A stretch of 64,000 bases of DNA from DATKNA01 sp963786765. Its GTDB lineage: Bacteria > Actinomycetota > Actinomycetes > Actinomycetales > Kineosporiaceae. This document shows positions 34,610-43,902 of this stretch, piece by piece. The stretch covers positions 66,307-130,306 of the forward strand of contig CAWBAJ010000021.1 of the NCBI GenBank assembly GCA_963786765.1. Reading direction: 5' to 3'. A program made the position numbers and the translations under genes. The notes below the pieces were generated by a model that worked only from the letters and a program-made list of their open reading frames with translations, was not told the origin of the DNA and ran no database searches. How positions within the stretch are numbered: position 1 is the first letter of the stretch; each line of letters begins with the position of its first letter.

Positions 34610-36994
34610 ATGCGAACGATCGCTCGACGAGGAACAACGACAGCCGGAGTTCTGCTCGCGGTCGGCGCGCTCGCCGCCGCGATCGGCCTCCCCGCCGGTA
34701 GCGCCACCGCGCAGACGGGGGCGTCGTCGGCCGGCAGCGCCCCGACAGCAGGACGTGGCGCCGTCCCCTCTGCCGCCGCAGGGTCGTGCCGGCTCGGGAA
34801 CGGCGTGAAGCACGTCATCAACATCACCTTCGACAACGTGCACTTCTTCCGGGACAACCCGAACGTCCCGTCCGACCTCGAGCAGATGCCGACACTGCTG
34901 CACTTCCTCGAGAGCAACGGCACGGTGCTGTCGAACATGCACACGCCGCTCATCGCCCACACCGCCGAGGACAGCCTCGCGATCTACTCCGGCCTGTACG
35001 GGGACCGCCACGGCCAGCCGGTGAGCAACACGTACCACACGTACAAGCCTGACGGGACCGTGGAGAACGACACCTCGTTCGTCTATTGGACCTCGCCCGT
35101 GATCACGAGTGCGCGGGTTCCTTCGACCAACGACACGCAGCCGTCGATGGCGTACTCACCCACGGTGCCGGTAACGCCGGTGGGCCCGGGGCAGAAGGCC
35201 CCGATCGCCCCGGAGCCCTGGGTCGCGTGGAACAAGGCGGGCTGCTCCGTCGGAGCGTTCTCCACCGCGAACATGGTGCTCGAGAACACCGGCGACATCT
35301 CGACGGTGTTCAACCCGCCGCCGACGGGCACGCCCGCGGAGCTCCAGACCGCCTACATCGGCGAGGCGATCCACTGCGGCCTCGGCGACGTCAGCTGTGA
35401 GACGGCGAACGGTGCGGTGCCCGACATGCCGCCCCCGGCGAACCACCCCGGATCGGCGACCTTCAAGGCGCTCTTCGGGGCCGAGAACATCTCGCCGGTG
35501 CTGGCGGCGAACGCCCATCCGCCCGCTCCCTACCGGGTCGCCGACAACGCCGGCAACCTCGTGGATCTCGACAACCGCGAGATCGCGGATGCCGCGGGCA
35601 ACCCTGGCTTCCCCGGCTTCAACCCCACCGCCACCCAGAGCCTCGCCGAGCTGGCGGCGATGCAGGAGGCGGGGATCCCGGTGACCTACGGCTACATCTC
35701 CGACATCCACGAGCGGAAGCCCTGGAGCACCAACTGCACCACCGCCACCGCGACCGGCGTCGGTAACGCCCTCGGCCCCGGCGACGCCTGTTACGTCGAG
35801 AACGCGCAGCGCTACGACCAGTCGTTCAAGAAGTTCCTCGACCGGCTGGCCCGGGACGGCATCACGCCGAAGAACACCCTGTTCGTCATCGGCGCGGAGG
35901 AGAACGACCACTTCGCCGGGGCGAACGTGGGCCGCGCGGACCACCCGAACGACCCGCCGGACTGCGACGGCGTCACGGTCCCGTGCCGGTACGCGCCCGG
36001 TCAGGTCGGCGAGGTCCAGGCCAGCCTGCCGGGCCTCGTGCAGGCGGAGCGGGGCAACACCACGCCGTTCTTCGTGGAGCCGCAGGGCGCGACCATCTAC
36101 GTCACGAACCAGAACCACCAGGCGGTGTCGCCACCCGCGGACGACCCGGCGGTGCGGCAGCTCGAGCGCGACACGGCCGCGGTGACGGCGAACAACCCGC
36201 ACAGCGGCGTCCAGGGCGAGAAGGTCGTCAACTACCAGGCGGGTGCGACAGAGCAGCGGATCCTGCACCTGATGACGGCGGACCCGCAGCGGAACCCCAC
36301 GTTCACGCTCTTCCCGAAGCCGGACTACTACCTCGACCCGTTCGGCATCACCTGCGGCACGTCGACAAACCCGGCCGCGGACTGCGTGAAGGTGACGCCG
36401 CCGTTCGCCTGGAACCACGGCTACTACAGCCCGGACATCGACATCACCTGGTCGTCGTTCGTCGGCCCGGGCGTCAAGCGGCTCGGCGTGGACGGCCCCC
36501 GGCCGGCTGACAGCCCACAGGTCAAGGATCCGGACGGCGGCGGTCTCGTGCCGCAGTACAGCAAGCGCGGCACCTGGGCGGACGAGACGGACGTCCGGCC
36601 GACGATGCTCCACCTGACCGGACTCGCGGACGACTACGTGATGGACGGGCGGGTCCTCACGCAGATTCTCGAGCGCCGGAACCTGCGGCGGCTCCAGGAA
36701 CTGGGCGGCTGCTACAAGCAGCTCAACGCCGGCGTCGGGCGCTTCGGCACCGACACCCTGCTCGCGTCCACCAGGGCGCTCGCGAGCGGATCGGCGGGAG
36801 ATGACAGCGTCTACGCGAGAACCGACGCAGCGCTGTCGGCGCTCGGCAACGCCCGGGACGCCCTCGCTCAGAAGATCAAGGTGGACCTGGACCGGGCCGA
36901 GTTCCGCGGCGCCCGCCTCGGCCGACGCACGGTCGGTGCGGAGCTGGTCGCCTGCAACGTGCTCCTGAACACGGCGGCGAGGCTCGCCCGATGA
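34610..36994 (+). CDS. Exported alkaline-phosphatase-superfamily hydrolase
   Basis: 794 residues from ATG 34610 behind GAGGAAGG. A signal peptide ends near residue 35. Features of the sulfatase/phosphodiesterase fold: INITFDNVHFFRDN (first metal Asp), IAHTAEDSLAIYSGLYGDRHG with a Thr nucleophile candidate, FVIGAEENDHFAG and the late DETDVRPTMLHLTGL with WNHGYYSPDI before it. The last 110 residues are helical. A putative promoter hexamer TATCGT lies about 105 bp upstream. It has no close named relative that I recognise; phosphomonoester, diester or sulfate substrates are possible. Confidence 0.7.
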   Translation: MRTIARRGTTTAGVLLAVGALAAAIGLPAGSATAQTGASSAGSAPTAGRGAVPSAAAGSCRLGNGVKHVINITFDNVHFFRDNPNVPSDLEQMPTLLHFLESNGTVLSNMHTPLIAHTAEDSLAIYSGLYGDRHGQPVSNTYHTYKPDGTVENDTSFVYWTSPVITSARVPSTNDTQPSMAYSPTVPVTPVGPGQKAPIAPEPWVAWNKAGCSVGAFSTANMVLENTGDISTVFNPPPTGTPAELQTAYIGEAIHCGLGDVSCETANGAVPDMPPPANHPGSATFKALFGAENISPVLAANAHPPAPYRVADNAGNLVDLDNREIADAAGNPGFPGFNPTATQSLAELAAMQEAGIPVTYGYISDIHERKPWSTNCTTATATGVGNALGPGDACYVENAQRYDQSFKKFLDRLARDGITPKNTLFVIGAEENDHFAGANVGRADHPNDPPDCDGVTVPCRYAPGQVGEVQASLPGLVQAERGNTTPFFVEPQGATIYVTNQNHQAVSPPADDPAVRQLERDTAAVTANNPHSGVQGEKVVNYQAGATEQRILHLMTADPQRNPTFTLFPKPDYYLDPFGITCGTSTNPAADCVKVTPPFAWNHGYYSPDIDITWSSFVGPGVKRLGVDGPRPADSPQVKDPDGGGLVPQYSKRGTWADETDVRPTMLHLTGLADDYVMDGRVLTQILERRNLRRLQELGGCYKQLNAGVGRFGTDTLLASTRALASGSAGDDSVYARTDAALSALGNARDALAQKIKVDLDRAEFRGARLGRRTVGAELVACNVLLNTAARLAR

Positions 36995-37036
36995 GGTAGG
37001 AAGCCGAGCGACGCAAGGGAGCAGCCCGGCAGCAGG

Positions 37037-37074
37037 TGCCCGGGAGGGCCGGAGAACGTCCGCCCTCCCGGGCA
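37037..37074. terminator. Bidirectional hairpin terminator
   Basis: Thirteen-base perfect arms (TGCCCGGGAGGGC, 37037-37049 and 37062-37074) with a 12-nt loop sit between the convergent ends of the exported hydrolase (36994) and the MFS gene (37082). Confidence 0.75.
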
Positions 37075-37081
37075 GGCCCGC

Positions 37082-38282
37082 TCAGGCGACAGCCGACGCG
37101 TCCGCAGGGTCCCGGTCGCGAGCCAGCCGGACGGGGCGGGGCGGCACGCCGAGCAGGAGCAGGCAGGCCACGACGAGGACGGGAACGACGAGGAACGCGG
37201 CGTGCGTGCCGCGCGCGTCGGCGAGCGCCCCGAGCACGAACGGACCCAGGCCGCTGCCGACCCCGATGCCGATGCTCATGGCGCCCACCGTGCGGTCCTC
37301 CGCGCCCGGGGCGGCGTCGAGGACGAGCCCGACCCCCAGCGGGTACTGGCCGCCGATACCGAGCCCGACGACCAGGAGCCCGGCGAGCGCCGGCGCGGGC
37401 GCCGTGACGAACCAGGCGACGGCCCAGCCGACCGCTGTCAGCAGGAAGCTGCCGGCCAGCAGCAGCCGCGGCTGGTACAGCAGCGCGAGCCGCCCGACCA
37501 CGGCGCGGGCCACCGTCATGCCCGCGAGCACGGCCGTCACCCCGGACGCCGCGGCCGCGAGAGACAGGCCGGTGCGCTGGGCGAGCAGGTCGGCCACCCA
37601 GGCGGTGCAGCAGAACTCGATCGCGACGAGCGTCACGACGAGGGCCACGGGTCGGCGAGCGGCCCGGGGGATGCCCCGGCCCGGCGCGGGGTGTTCCGGC
37701 GTCGGCGCCGGGGCATCGAGCGCCGTTGTGCCGGCCGGGATCCGGAGCAGGAGCACGACTGCCGCGGCGAACAGCCCGACGGCGACGAGCAGTCCCGGCC
37801 GCCAGCCCAGGCCTGCCCCCGCCGCCGCGCCCACCACCAGCGGCGCGACGATGCCGACGGCCGCGGACCCGGCGAGCCAGCGGGAGAGGACGGCGGGCGC
37901 GGCGGCCCCGAACGTCATCCCCGCGACCGGGAGCCACGCGACGATCGTCATCGCGCCGCCGGTGCCGAGGACGAGCGCGGAGGGCACGGTCCAGGCCGGC
38001 CCGAGCGGCAGGCAGAAGAGCGCAGACGCCGACAGTCGTGGTGACGAACGCCGCGACCAGCAGGCGGCGCCGCCCCAGCCGGCGCACCAGCCGGTCCGCG
38101 ACGAGCCCGGTGAGGACGGAACCGGCGGCGAGCCCGAGGCTGTGCACTCCCGTGATCGAGCGCGGCGTGCCCTGTTCGGCCCGCAGCAGCTGGAGCACCG
38201 CCCCGTAGGAGTACAGGACCCAGCACCACGAGCCGGAGACGACGTAACCGGCCGCTGTGACGCGACGCCGCGCCAGGATCAC
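37082..38282 (-). CDS. MFS transporter, one frameshift as assembled
   Basis: About 400 residues, twelve helices. GTG 38282 overlaps the serC stop (GTGA), so it is coupled to serC. N-terminal helix GSWCWVLYSYGAVLQLL, the motif-A-like ADRLVRRLGRRRLL, and a central basic loop. An extra base near 38037 shifts the frame; the protein resumes SALFCLPLGPAW. Coupling to serC suggests an amino-acid or metabolite exporter, but nothing in the sequence identifies a substrate. Confidence 0.78.
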
Positions 38283-39418
38283 CCGAGCTTGTCGACGACG
38301 AAATCCACGCAGCGGATGAGCGCCTCGACGTCGTCCGGCTCGATCGCGGGGAACATCGCCACCCGCAGCTGGTTGCGCCCGAGCTTGCGGTAGGGCTCGA
38401 CGTCGACGACGCCGTTGGCGCGCAGGACCTTCGCGACGGCGGCGGCGTCGACGGACTCGTCGACGTCGACCGTCCCGACGACCTGGCTGCGAGCAGCGGG
38501 GTCGACGACGAACGGCGTCGTCCAGGAGGTGGCCTCGGCCCAGCGGTACAGCCGTGAGGACGAGTCCGCCGTGCGGCCGGTGGCCCAGGCGAGCCCGCCC
38601 TGTGCGTTCAGCCACTCGACCTGATTGGCGAGCATCGCCAGGGTCGCGACCGCCGGGGTGTTGTACGTCTGGTCCTTGCGCGAGTTGTCGATCGCCGTGG
38701 TGAGGTCGAGGAAGTCGGGGATCCACCGCCCGGATCCCTTGATCTCCTCCACGCGCGCCAGGGCGGCGGGGGAGAGCAGGGCGAGCCAGAGACCGCCGTC
38801 GGAGGCGAAGGACTTCTGCGGGGCGAAGTAGTAGGCGTCCGCCTCGGCGACGTCGACCGGCAGGCCACCGGCGCCGCTCGTGGCGTCGATGAGGACGAGA
38901 GCGCCCTCGTCGGCGCCCTCGACGCGCCGCACCGGCGCCATCACGCCCGTCGACGTCTCGTTGTGCGCCCAGGCGTACACGTCGGCGCCGGGAACCGCCT
39001 CGGCGCTGGGCAGCGTGCCGGGCTCGCCCTTGATCGTCGTCGAGTCCCCGAGGAACGGGGCGTTGCGGGTGACCGTGGCGAACTTGCTCGAGAACTCGCC
39101 GTAGGCGAGGTGCGCGGCGTGCTCCCGGACGAGGTTGAACGCGGCGATGTCCCAGAACGCGGTGGCGCCGCCGTTGCCCAGGACCACCTCGTAGCCGTCG
39201 GGGAGGGAGAAGAAGGACGCGAGGCCCTCCCGGACCCGGTGCACCAGGTCCTTCACCGGCTTCTGCCGGTGCGATGTGCCGAGCACGGTGGTCGCGATGG
39301 AGGACAGGTACTCCACCTGCTCGGGGCGCACCTTGCTGGGGCCGGAGCCGAAGCGCCCGTCCGAGGGCTTGAGGTCCGCTGGGATCGTGATCGCGGGTGA
39401 CTGCGTAGCAGTGGTCAC
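38279..39418 (-). CDS. serC: Phosphoserine transaminase
   Basis: 379 residues from GTG 39418. The enzyme converts 3-phosphohydroxypyruvate and glutamate to phosphoserine, using PLP. It has the actinobacterial SerC pattern: RFGSGPSKVRPEQ near the N-terminus, GTSHRQKPV, YEVVLGNGGATAFWD, AHNETSTGV, DATSGAGG, and the PLP lysine in FAPQKSFASDGG. The C-terminus has RKLGRNQLRVAMFP. It lies downstream of citrate synthase 2 (104-bp gap containing a small hairpin at 39498-39519) and coupled to an MFS gene. The nearby pdxH makes its cofactor. Confidence 0.95.
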   Translation of the reverse strand: MTTATQSPAITIPADLKPSDGRFGSGPSKVRPEQVEYLSSIATTVLGTSHRQKPVKDLVHRVREGLASFFSLPDGYEVVLGNGGATAFWDIAAFNLVREHAAHLAYGEFSSKFATVTRNAPFLGDSTTIKGEPGTLPSAEAVPGADVYAWAHNETSTGVMAPVRRVEGADEGALVLIDATSGAGGLPVDVAEADAYYFAPQKSFASDGGLWLALLSPAALARVEEIKGSGRWIPDFLDLTTAIDNSRKDQTYNTPAVATLAMLANQVEWLNAQGGLAWATGRTADSSSRLYRWAEATSWTTPFVVDPAARSQVVGTVDVDESVDAAAVAKVLRANGVVDVEPYRKLGRNQLRVAMFPAIEPDDVEALIRCVDFVVDKLG

Positions 39419-39522
39419 GTGGATGCCGTCCGTGGGGAGGTGGGAGGTCGTCGGGGTCGAGGCGCCGTTGCCCTGACCGGTCCAGTCTCTCAGCCCGGTT
39501 CCTCTCGGTGAGGCCGGTCCCC

Positions 39523-40641
39523 TCAGGGAGTCACACCAGGGTGGGCGGAGAGCGGGTCCCAGCCGGCGACGTCCTCGGGCCGGCGGGGGCCCGCGCCCAC
39601 GTACGCCGCGGACGGCCGCATCAGCCGGCCCGAGCGCTTGTGCTCGAGGATGTGCGCGGACCATCCCGCAGTGCGGGCGCAGGCGAACATCGGAGTGAAC
39701 ATCCGGGCGGGGACCGCGGCGAAGTCAAGCACGACCGCCGCCCAGTACTCGACGTTCGTCGCGAGCACCCGATCGGGCCGGCGCGCCTGCAGTTCCGCGA
39801 GGGCGGCCTCCTCCAGCGCCTTCGCCGCCTCGTACCGCGGGGCGCCGAGCCGCTGCGCTGTCGCCCGCAGCACCCGGGCGCGCGGATCCTCGGCGCGGTA
39901 GACGCGGTGCCCGAACCCCATCAGCCGCTCGCCACGGTCGAGCACGCTCCGGACGTAGCCGAGCGCGTCGCCGGATCGCTCCACCGCCTCCAGCATGTGC
40001 AGCACCCGGGAGGGGGCACCGCCGTGCAGCGGGCCGCTCATCGCCCCGACCGCGCCCGACAGGCACGCGGCCACGTCGGCGCCGGTGCCGGCGATGACGC
40101 GGGCGGTGAACGTCGAGGCGTTCATGCCGTGCTCGGCCGCGGAGACCCAGTAGGCGTCCACTGCCTCGACGTGCCGAGGGTCCGGCTCGCCGCGCCAGCG
40201 GATCATGAAGCGCTCGACGATGGTGCGGCCGCGGTCGACCTCGCGCTGCGGGACCATCGGCACCTCGAGCCCCCGGGCGGACTGCGCCACGAAGGACAGT
40301 GCCATCACCGAAGCACGGGCGAGGTCGTCGCGGGCCTGCGCGGCGTCGATGTCGAGCAGCGGACGGAAGCCCCAGATGGGGGCCAGCTGCGCCAGCGCGC
40401 TCTGCACGTCGACCCGGACGTCGCCCGTGTGTACGGGCAGCGGGAACGGCTCGGCCGCGGGCAGGCCGGGATTGAACTCGTTGTCGACGAGCAGCCCCCA
40501 CACGTTGCCGAACGACACGCGGCCGACGAGCTCGGTGATGTCCACCCCGCGGTACCGCAGCGCGCCGCCGGCGCGGTCCGGTTCCGCGATCTCGGTCTCG
40601 ACGGCGACGACGCCTTCGAGCCCCGGGACGAAGTCGGCCAT
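39523..40641 (-). CDS. Citrate synthase 2
   Basis: 372 residues from ATG 40641, six bases after AGGAGG. Conserved segments GALRYRGVDITELV, EHGMNASTFTARVIAGT, GALSGPLHGGAPSRV-like (here AMSGPLHGGAPSRV) with the catalytic His, MGFGHRVYRAEDPRA, and an Asp in NVEYWAAVVLD. It condenses oxaloacetate and acetyl-CoA. This is the shorter second paralogue, which is adjacent to serC and pdxH in many actinobacteria. The primary citrate synthase would be elsewhere. It diverges from pdxH across 80 bp. Confidence 0.93.
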   Translation of the reverse strand: MADFVPGLEGVVAVETEIAEPDRAGGALRYRGVDITELVGRVSFGNVWGLLVDNEFNPGLPAAEPFPLPVHTGDVRVDVQSALAQLAPIWGFRPLLDIDAAQARDDLARASVMALSFVAQSARGLEVPMVPQREVDRGRTIVERFMIRWRGEPDPRHVEAVDAYWVSAAEHGMNASTFTARVIAGTGADVAACLSGAVGAMSGPLHGGAPSRVLHMLEAVERSGDALGYVRSVLDRGERLMGFGHRVYRAEDPRARVLRATAQRLGAPRYEAAKALEEAALAELQARRPDRVLATNVEYWAAVVLDFAAVPARMFTPMFACARTAGWSAHILEHKRSGRLMRPSAAYVGAGPRRPEDVAGWDPLSAHPGVTP

Positions 40642-40721
40642 CGGGTCCTCCTCGTCTGATCACCCGGCTCGGCGCTCGGGCCGAGGCCGACGCTACGCTC
40701 CGACGCCGACACACTGGTGCG

Positions 40722-41474
40722 GTGCCTGTCACGCCAGATCCGCCTGTCACGCCGGATACTGCCCCAGCTGATCGTCCCGGACCGGAACTCGCCGCGGCTC
40801 GCATCTCCTACGAGGCAGGCGCCCTGTACGAGGCCGACCTGGCGCCAACCCCACTCGGGCAGTTCCGCCGGTGGTACGACGACGCCGTGGCCGCCCGGCT
40901 GCCCGAGCCCAACGCGATGGTGCTGGCCACTGCGGACGAGCGGGGCGAGCCGTCCGCCCGCACCGTCCTGCTCAAACAGGCGGACGCGCGCGGCTTCGTC
41001 TTCTACACCAACCATGGCTCCCGCAAGGCCGCCGAGCTCGCCCGCGGCCGCGCGGCCCTGCTCTTTCCCTGGCACCCCCTGCAGCGACAGGTCGGCGTCC
41101 GGGGGCGGGTGGAGCAGGTGACCCGCGAGGAGTCGGCGTCCTACTTCGCCACCCGGCCCTGGGGCTCGCGGATCGCTGCGTGGACCAGCCGGCAGTCGCA
41201 GGTCGTGAGCAGCCGGGCCGAGCTCGAGATCCGGTGGGAGGAGCTGGCCCGCCGGTACCCGGACCGCGGCCGGCCGGACGACGTCCCCCTGCCGCCGTTC
41301 TGGGGTGGATTCGTGCTTCGTCCTGACGAGGTCGAGTTCTGGCAGGGCCGGCCGTCCCGGCTGCACGACCGGCTCGTCTTCCTTCCCGCCACTGCAGGAG
41401 CTCTGCTCGAGTCACCACCTGACGCCCGTCTCGACGACCCCGGCGCCTGGCGGGTGGTCCGGCGCCAGCCCTGA
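40722..41474 (+). CDS. pdxH: Pyridoxamine 5'-phosphate oxidase
   Basis: 250 residues from GTG 40722. It oxidises pyridoxine or pyridoxamine phosphate to PLP using FMN. Motifs: PTPLGQFRRWYDDAV, EPNAMVLATADERGEPSARTVLLK, GFVFYTNHGSRKAAEL, ALLFPWHPLQRQVGVRG, and the C-terminal PPFWGGFVLRPDEVEFWQGR with the substrate Arg and His in RLHDR. A 35-residue Pro-rich N-terminus is unremarkable. The last codons and stop form the first unit of a 21-bp tandem repeat. Confidence 0.95.
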   Translation: MPVTPDPPVTPDTAPADRPGPELAAARISYEAGALYEADLAPTPLGQFRRWYDDAVAARLPEPNAMVLATADERGEPSARTVLLKQADARGFVFYTNHGSRKAAELARGRAALLFPWHPLQRQVGVRGRVEQVTREESASYFATRPWGSRIAAWTSRQSQVVSSRAELEIRWEELARRYPDRGRPDDVPLPPFWGGFVLRPDEVEFWQGRPSRLHDRLVFLPATAGALLESPPDARLDDPGAWRVVRRQP

Positions 41475-41553
41475 CGACCTGAGCGCCGGCCCTGACGACC
41501 TGAGCGCCGGCCCTGACGGCCCGAGGGCCGGCCCTGACGGCCCGAGGGCCGGC
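41470..41553. repeat. Stop-codon-anchored 21-bp repeat after pdxH
   Basis: Four 21-bp units: two identical (CCTGACGACCTGAGCGCCGGC) and two variants (CCTGACGGCCCGAGGGCCGGC). The first contains the pdxH TGA at 41472-41474, so each copy repeats the stop. Variant units are self-complementary (GGCCCGAGGGCC-like) and can form hairpins, plausibly acting as the pdxH terminator. Nothing else is seen in 41475-41624. Confidence 0.9.
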
Positions 41554-41624
41554 CCGTTCTCGCGGACCGGCCCTCGGAGCCGACGTGGCTGTCAGGTCAG
41601 CACCCTCGTTCGGCTTGCCGTGCG

Positions 41625-43418
41625 TCAGTGACCGGCGACGGCCTTGTAAGCGTTGACGATGCCGTGCCCGTAGAACCCGTTGAACGCCGCCGTCCCCTGG
41701 CAGAGGTGGTCGTCGGTCGCGACGCCGGCGGCCCGGATGCGCTCGTAGTGGAACAGCCGCGGCTGCGGGCAGGCCTCGTGCACGCTGCTGCGGTAGAGCA
41801 GCTGAGTGATCCGGGACGGGTTCGCCGTCCAGCCACCGTGCCCGTCGCTGTGGCCGTAGCGGGAGACCAGCAGCGCGGCCACGCCCACGGCGTGAGGAGA
41901 GGCCATCGAGGTGCCCTGCAGGTACTGGTAGTAGCCGCAGACGCCGGCGCTCGAGCAGTCACGGATGATCCCGGAACCCGCCTTCGGGGTGCCGTCGGGC
42001 TCCAGCTGGTCGTTCAGCACCGCGAGGGACTTCGGGTACGCCGCGAGGATCTCGGCGCGCGGGTCCACGGTCTCGTCGGGGGTGTCGTACGCGTCCCCAC
42101 CCGGAGCGGCGACCTCGGTCTGCTCGGTGCCGTAGTTCGAGTAGTACGCCTTGCGCTTGCTGATGCCGGTCGCGCTGACCGCGATCACGCCGCGAGTCTC
42201 CGTCGGCACAGTGATGCACGAGTTGTCCACGGTTCGGGGCTTGGCGACCCCGGGCGGGAAGTCGGGGCTCGACGTGTCGCTGGTCGGGTTCCCGAGGTCG
42301 GTCGCCTCGTTGCCCATCGCGGCGATCGGCGTGACCCCGTGGCGGATCGCATAGTTCACGGCCCGCTGCGTGAGCTGGCGGACCACCCGCTGCTCGGTCT
42401 GCTCGGCGGGGGAGTCGGCCGGGTTCGACAGGCAGTTGTAGAGCCATGGGTCGGTGTAGAAGCTCATGTTGACGACGTCGACGCCGATGTCGCCCGCGTA
42501 CACGAGGGCCTCGACGGTGGGCAGGAGGAAGAAGTAGCCCGAGTCCTGACCGGCCCTGATGTTGACGAGCGTGACGCCGGGCGCCACACCGCCGATGCCG
42601 AGGCCGTTGAGGGGTGCGGCGATGGTGCTGGCAACGTGCGTCCCGTGGCCGTTGTCGTCCTCGTCGACGGGGTCGATGCAGGCGGGCGGGTGCTCGCACG
42701 TCGTCGTGCCTTCAGGGCTGTCGATCAGGGGGTTGTCGACGACGAAGTTGGCGGACCGCGCCTTGTCGAAGTTGGGCGCGATGTCGGGATGGCTGCCGTC
42801 GATACCGGTGTCGATGACGCCGACGAGCACGCGCTTGTCGCCCTTGTTCACGGCGTACGAGCCCTGGACCGTGGCCCCGATCTGGCGCATGTCCCACTGC
42901 CGGTTCGCGAGGGGCTCTGCCGTGCCTGCGCCGGGCGCGTCGGCGAGCGCCTGACCGGTGGCCGGTGCCTCGACGAGGTCACGCTGCTGGACGGCCTTGT
43001 GGTCGGGGGTGGCGTGGCCGATGACGCGGTCGCGGGCGGCGCCGAGGACGCCCTTGCGGCCGTCGACCTTCGCGGCGAAGGCCGCGTCGGCGGACGAGAC
43101 CACGGCGAAGCCGAGCTTGCGGTCGACCTTGACGACGGTGCCTCCCGCTGCCTTGGCGGAGGCGACTGCCGCGGCACCGTCCGTTCCCTGCGCGAAGAGC
43201 ACGACGTACGTGGAATTCGTGCCGGCCGCAGCCGCGGCCCCCGTCGTCGTAACGGCGTGACCGGCGGACGCCTGGCCGGATGCCTGGCCGGATGCCTGGC
43301 CGGCAGAAGCCTGGCCGGCAGAAGCCTGGCCGGTGATGCCGAAGGTGGCGCCGGCGATCGCGGTCGCGAGCGCTGTGGTGCCGATCACGGTGCGAACCAG
43401 AGTGGGTCTGCGCCTCAT
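41625..43418 (-). CDS. Secreted subtilisin-like (S8) serine protease
   Basis: 597 residues. A signal peptide (residues 1-35) leads into a short Gln-Ala-Ser-Gly repeat (residues 30-52), encoded by 12-15 bp tandem repeats at about 43261-43335. An I9-like propeptide spans 70-140. Triad Asp203 (VIDTGIDGSHPDI), His258 (GHGTHVAST) and Ser504 (GTSMASPHAVG); oxyanion Asn370. Two Cys-containing loops (residues 241-247 and 488-494) may form disulfides. There is no C-terminal accessory domain, unlike the 7-kb subtilase. The ATG follows GGGACT; the gene has a long structured upstream region. Confidence 0.93.
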   Translation of the reverse strand: MRRRPTLVRTVIGTTALATAIAGATFGITGQASAGQASAGQASGQASGQASAGHAVTTTGAAAAAGTNSTYVVLFAQGTDGAAAVASAKAAGGTVVKVDRKLGFAVVSSADAAFAAKVDGRKGVLGAARDRVIGHATPDHKAVQQRDLVEAPATGQALADAPGAGTAEPLANRQWDMRQIGATVQGSYAVNKGDKRVLVGVIDTGIDGSHPDIAPNFDKARSANFVVDNPLIDSPEGTTTCEHPPACIDPVDEDDNGHGTHVASTIAAPLNGLGIGGVAPGVTLVNIRAGQDSGYFFLLPTVEALVYAGDIGVDVVNMSFYTDPWLYNCLSNPADSPAEQTEQRVVRQLTQRAVNYAIRHGVTPIAAMGNEATDLGNPTSDTSSPDFPPGVAKPRTVDNSCITVPTETRGVIAVSATGISKRKAYYSNYGTEQTEVAAPGGDAYDTPDETVDPRAEILAAYPKSLAVLNDQLEPDGTPKAGSGIIRDCSSAGVCGYYQYLQGTSMASPHAVGVAALLVSRYGHSDGHGGWTANPSRITQLLYRSSVHEACPQPRLFHYERIRAAGVATDDHLCQGTAAFNGFYGHGIVNAYKAVAGH

Positions 43419-43459
43419 GGGAGTCCCGTCTGCTCAGCGAACCACACCCCATCGGGTGA

Positions 43460-43543
43460 TTCGGTGACAGCAGACATTAGGGGCGTCACAGAACGCGACG
43501 GAAGACCCAACTTGTGTTCGGTCGACTGCTCTCTGTCACCGAA
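43460..43543. repeat. Spaced 11-bp inverted repeat in subtilase upstream region
   Basis: TTCGGTGACAG (43460-43470) and CTGTCACCGAA (43533-43543) are exact complements 62 bp apart, lying 42-125 bp upstream of the minus-strand subtilase start. They could pair in the leader RNA or be two halves of an operator. Confidence 0.6.
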
Positions 43544-43577
43544 AGGAGCCGCTTCGCGAGGCGCCGGGACAGGCAAC

Positions 43578-43640
43578 AGCCCGCAGGCTGCCCCCATCTC
43601 GGGGACTGCCGTGCTGGACGGGGCACGGCTCCTGCGGGCT
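43578..43640. ncRNA. Candidate structured RNA, three-way junction
   Basis: A 10-bp closing stem (AGCCCGCAGG 43578-43587 with CCTGCGGGCT 43631-43640) encloses two hairpins: CCCC-ATCTC-GGGG (43592-43604) and GCCGTGC-loop-GCACGGC (43608-43629). A separate perfect 8-bp hairpin lies at 43687-43707. No ORF crosses it. The gap 43419-43902 runs from the DUF222 stop to the next minus-strand start, so this is either the subtilase 5' leader or an independent RNA. It matches no riboswitch class I recognise. High GC makes chance stems likelier, so confidence is modest. Confidence 0.35.
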
Positions 43641-43902
43641 GCGGTGACTGCCTGGTTCTCGCCGGCCACTGGCGGCCGGTGGAAGCCCTCGATCACGAAG
43701 ATCGAGGCAGTCCGTCCGTAGGACAGCGGCTAGCGGACAGCCACCTCACGCGTCCGAGTGATATCCAACTCCGGACCACCTCCTTTCCCGTGTACGGCGA
43801 ACTTACGACGACGGCGCGGCGCCCGCCAAGCGGATTGGAATTTGTTCGCCCACGGCGAGCAGGGCCGCTTGCAGGTGCCGTACCAGGAGGGTGGCGCCGG
43901 GC

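Noticed and set aside
43460..43543. Terminal inverted repeats of an insertion sequence
   Set aside because: The arms are 11 bp and only 62 bp apart with no transposase or target duplication.
41628..43721. Plus-strand open frame over the second subtilase
   Set aside because: Antisense shadow of a complete, motif-rich protease; composition is Val/Arg/Gly-skewed.
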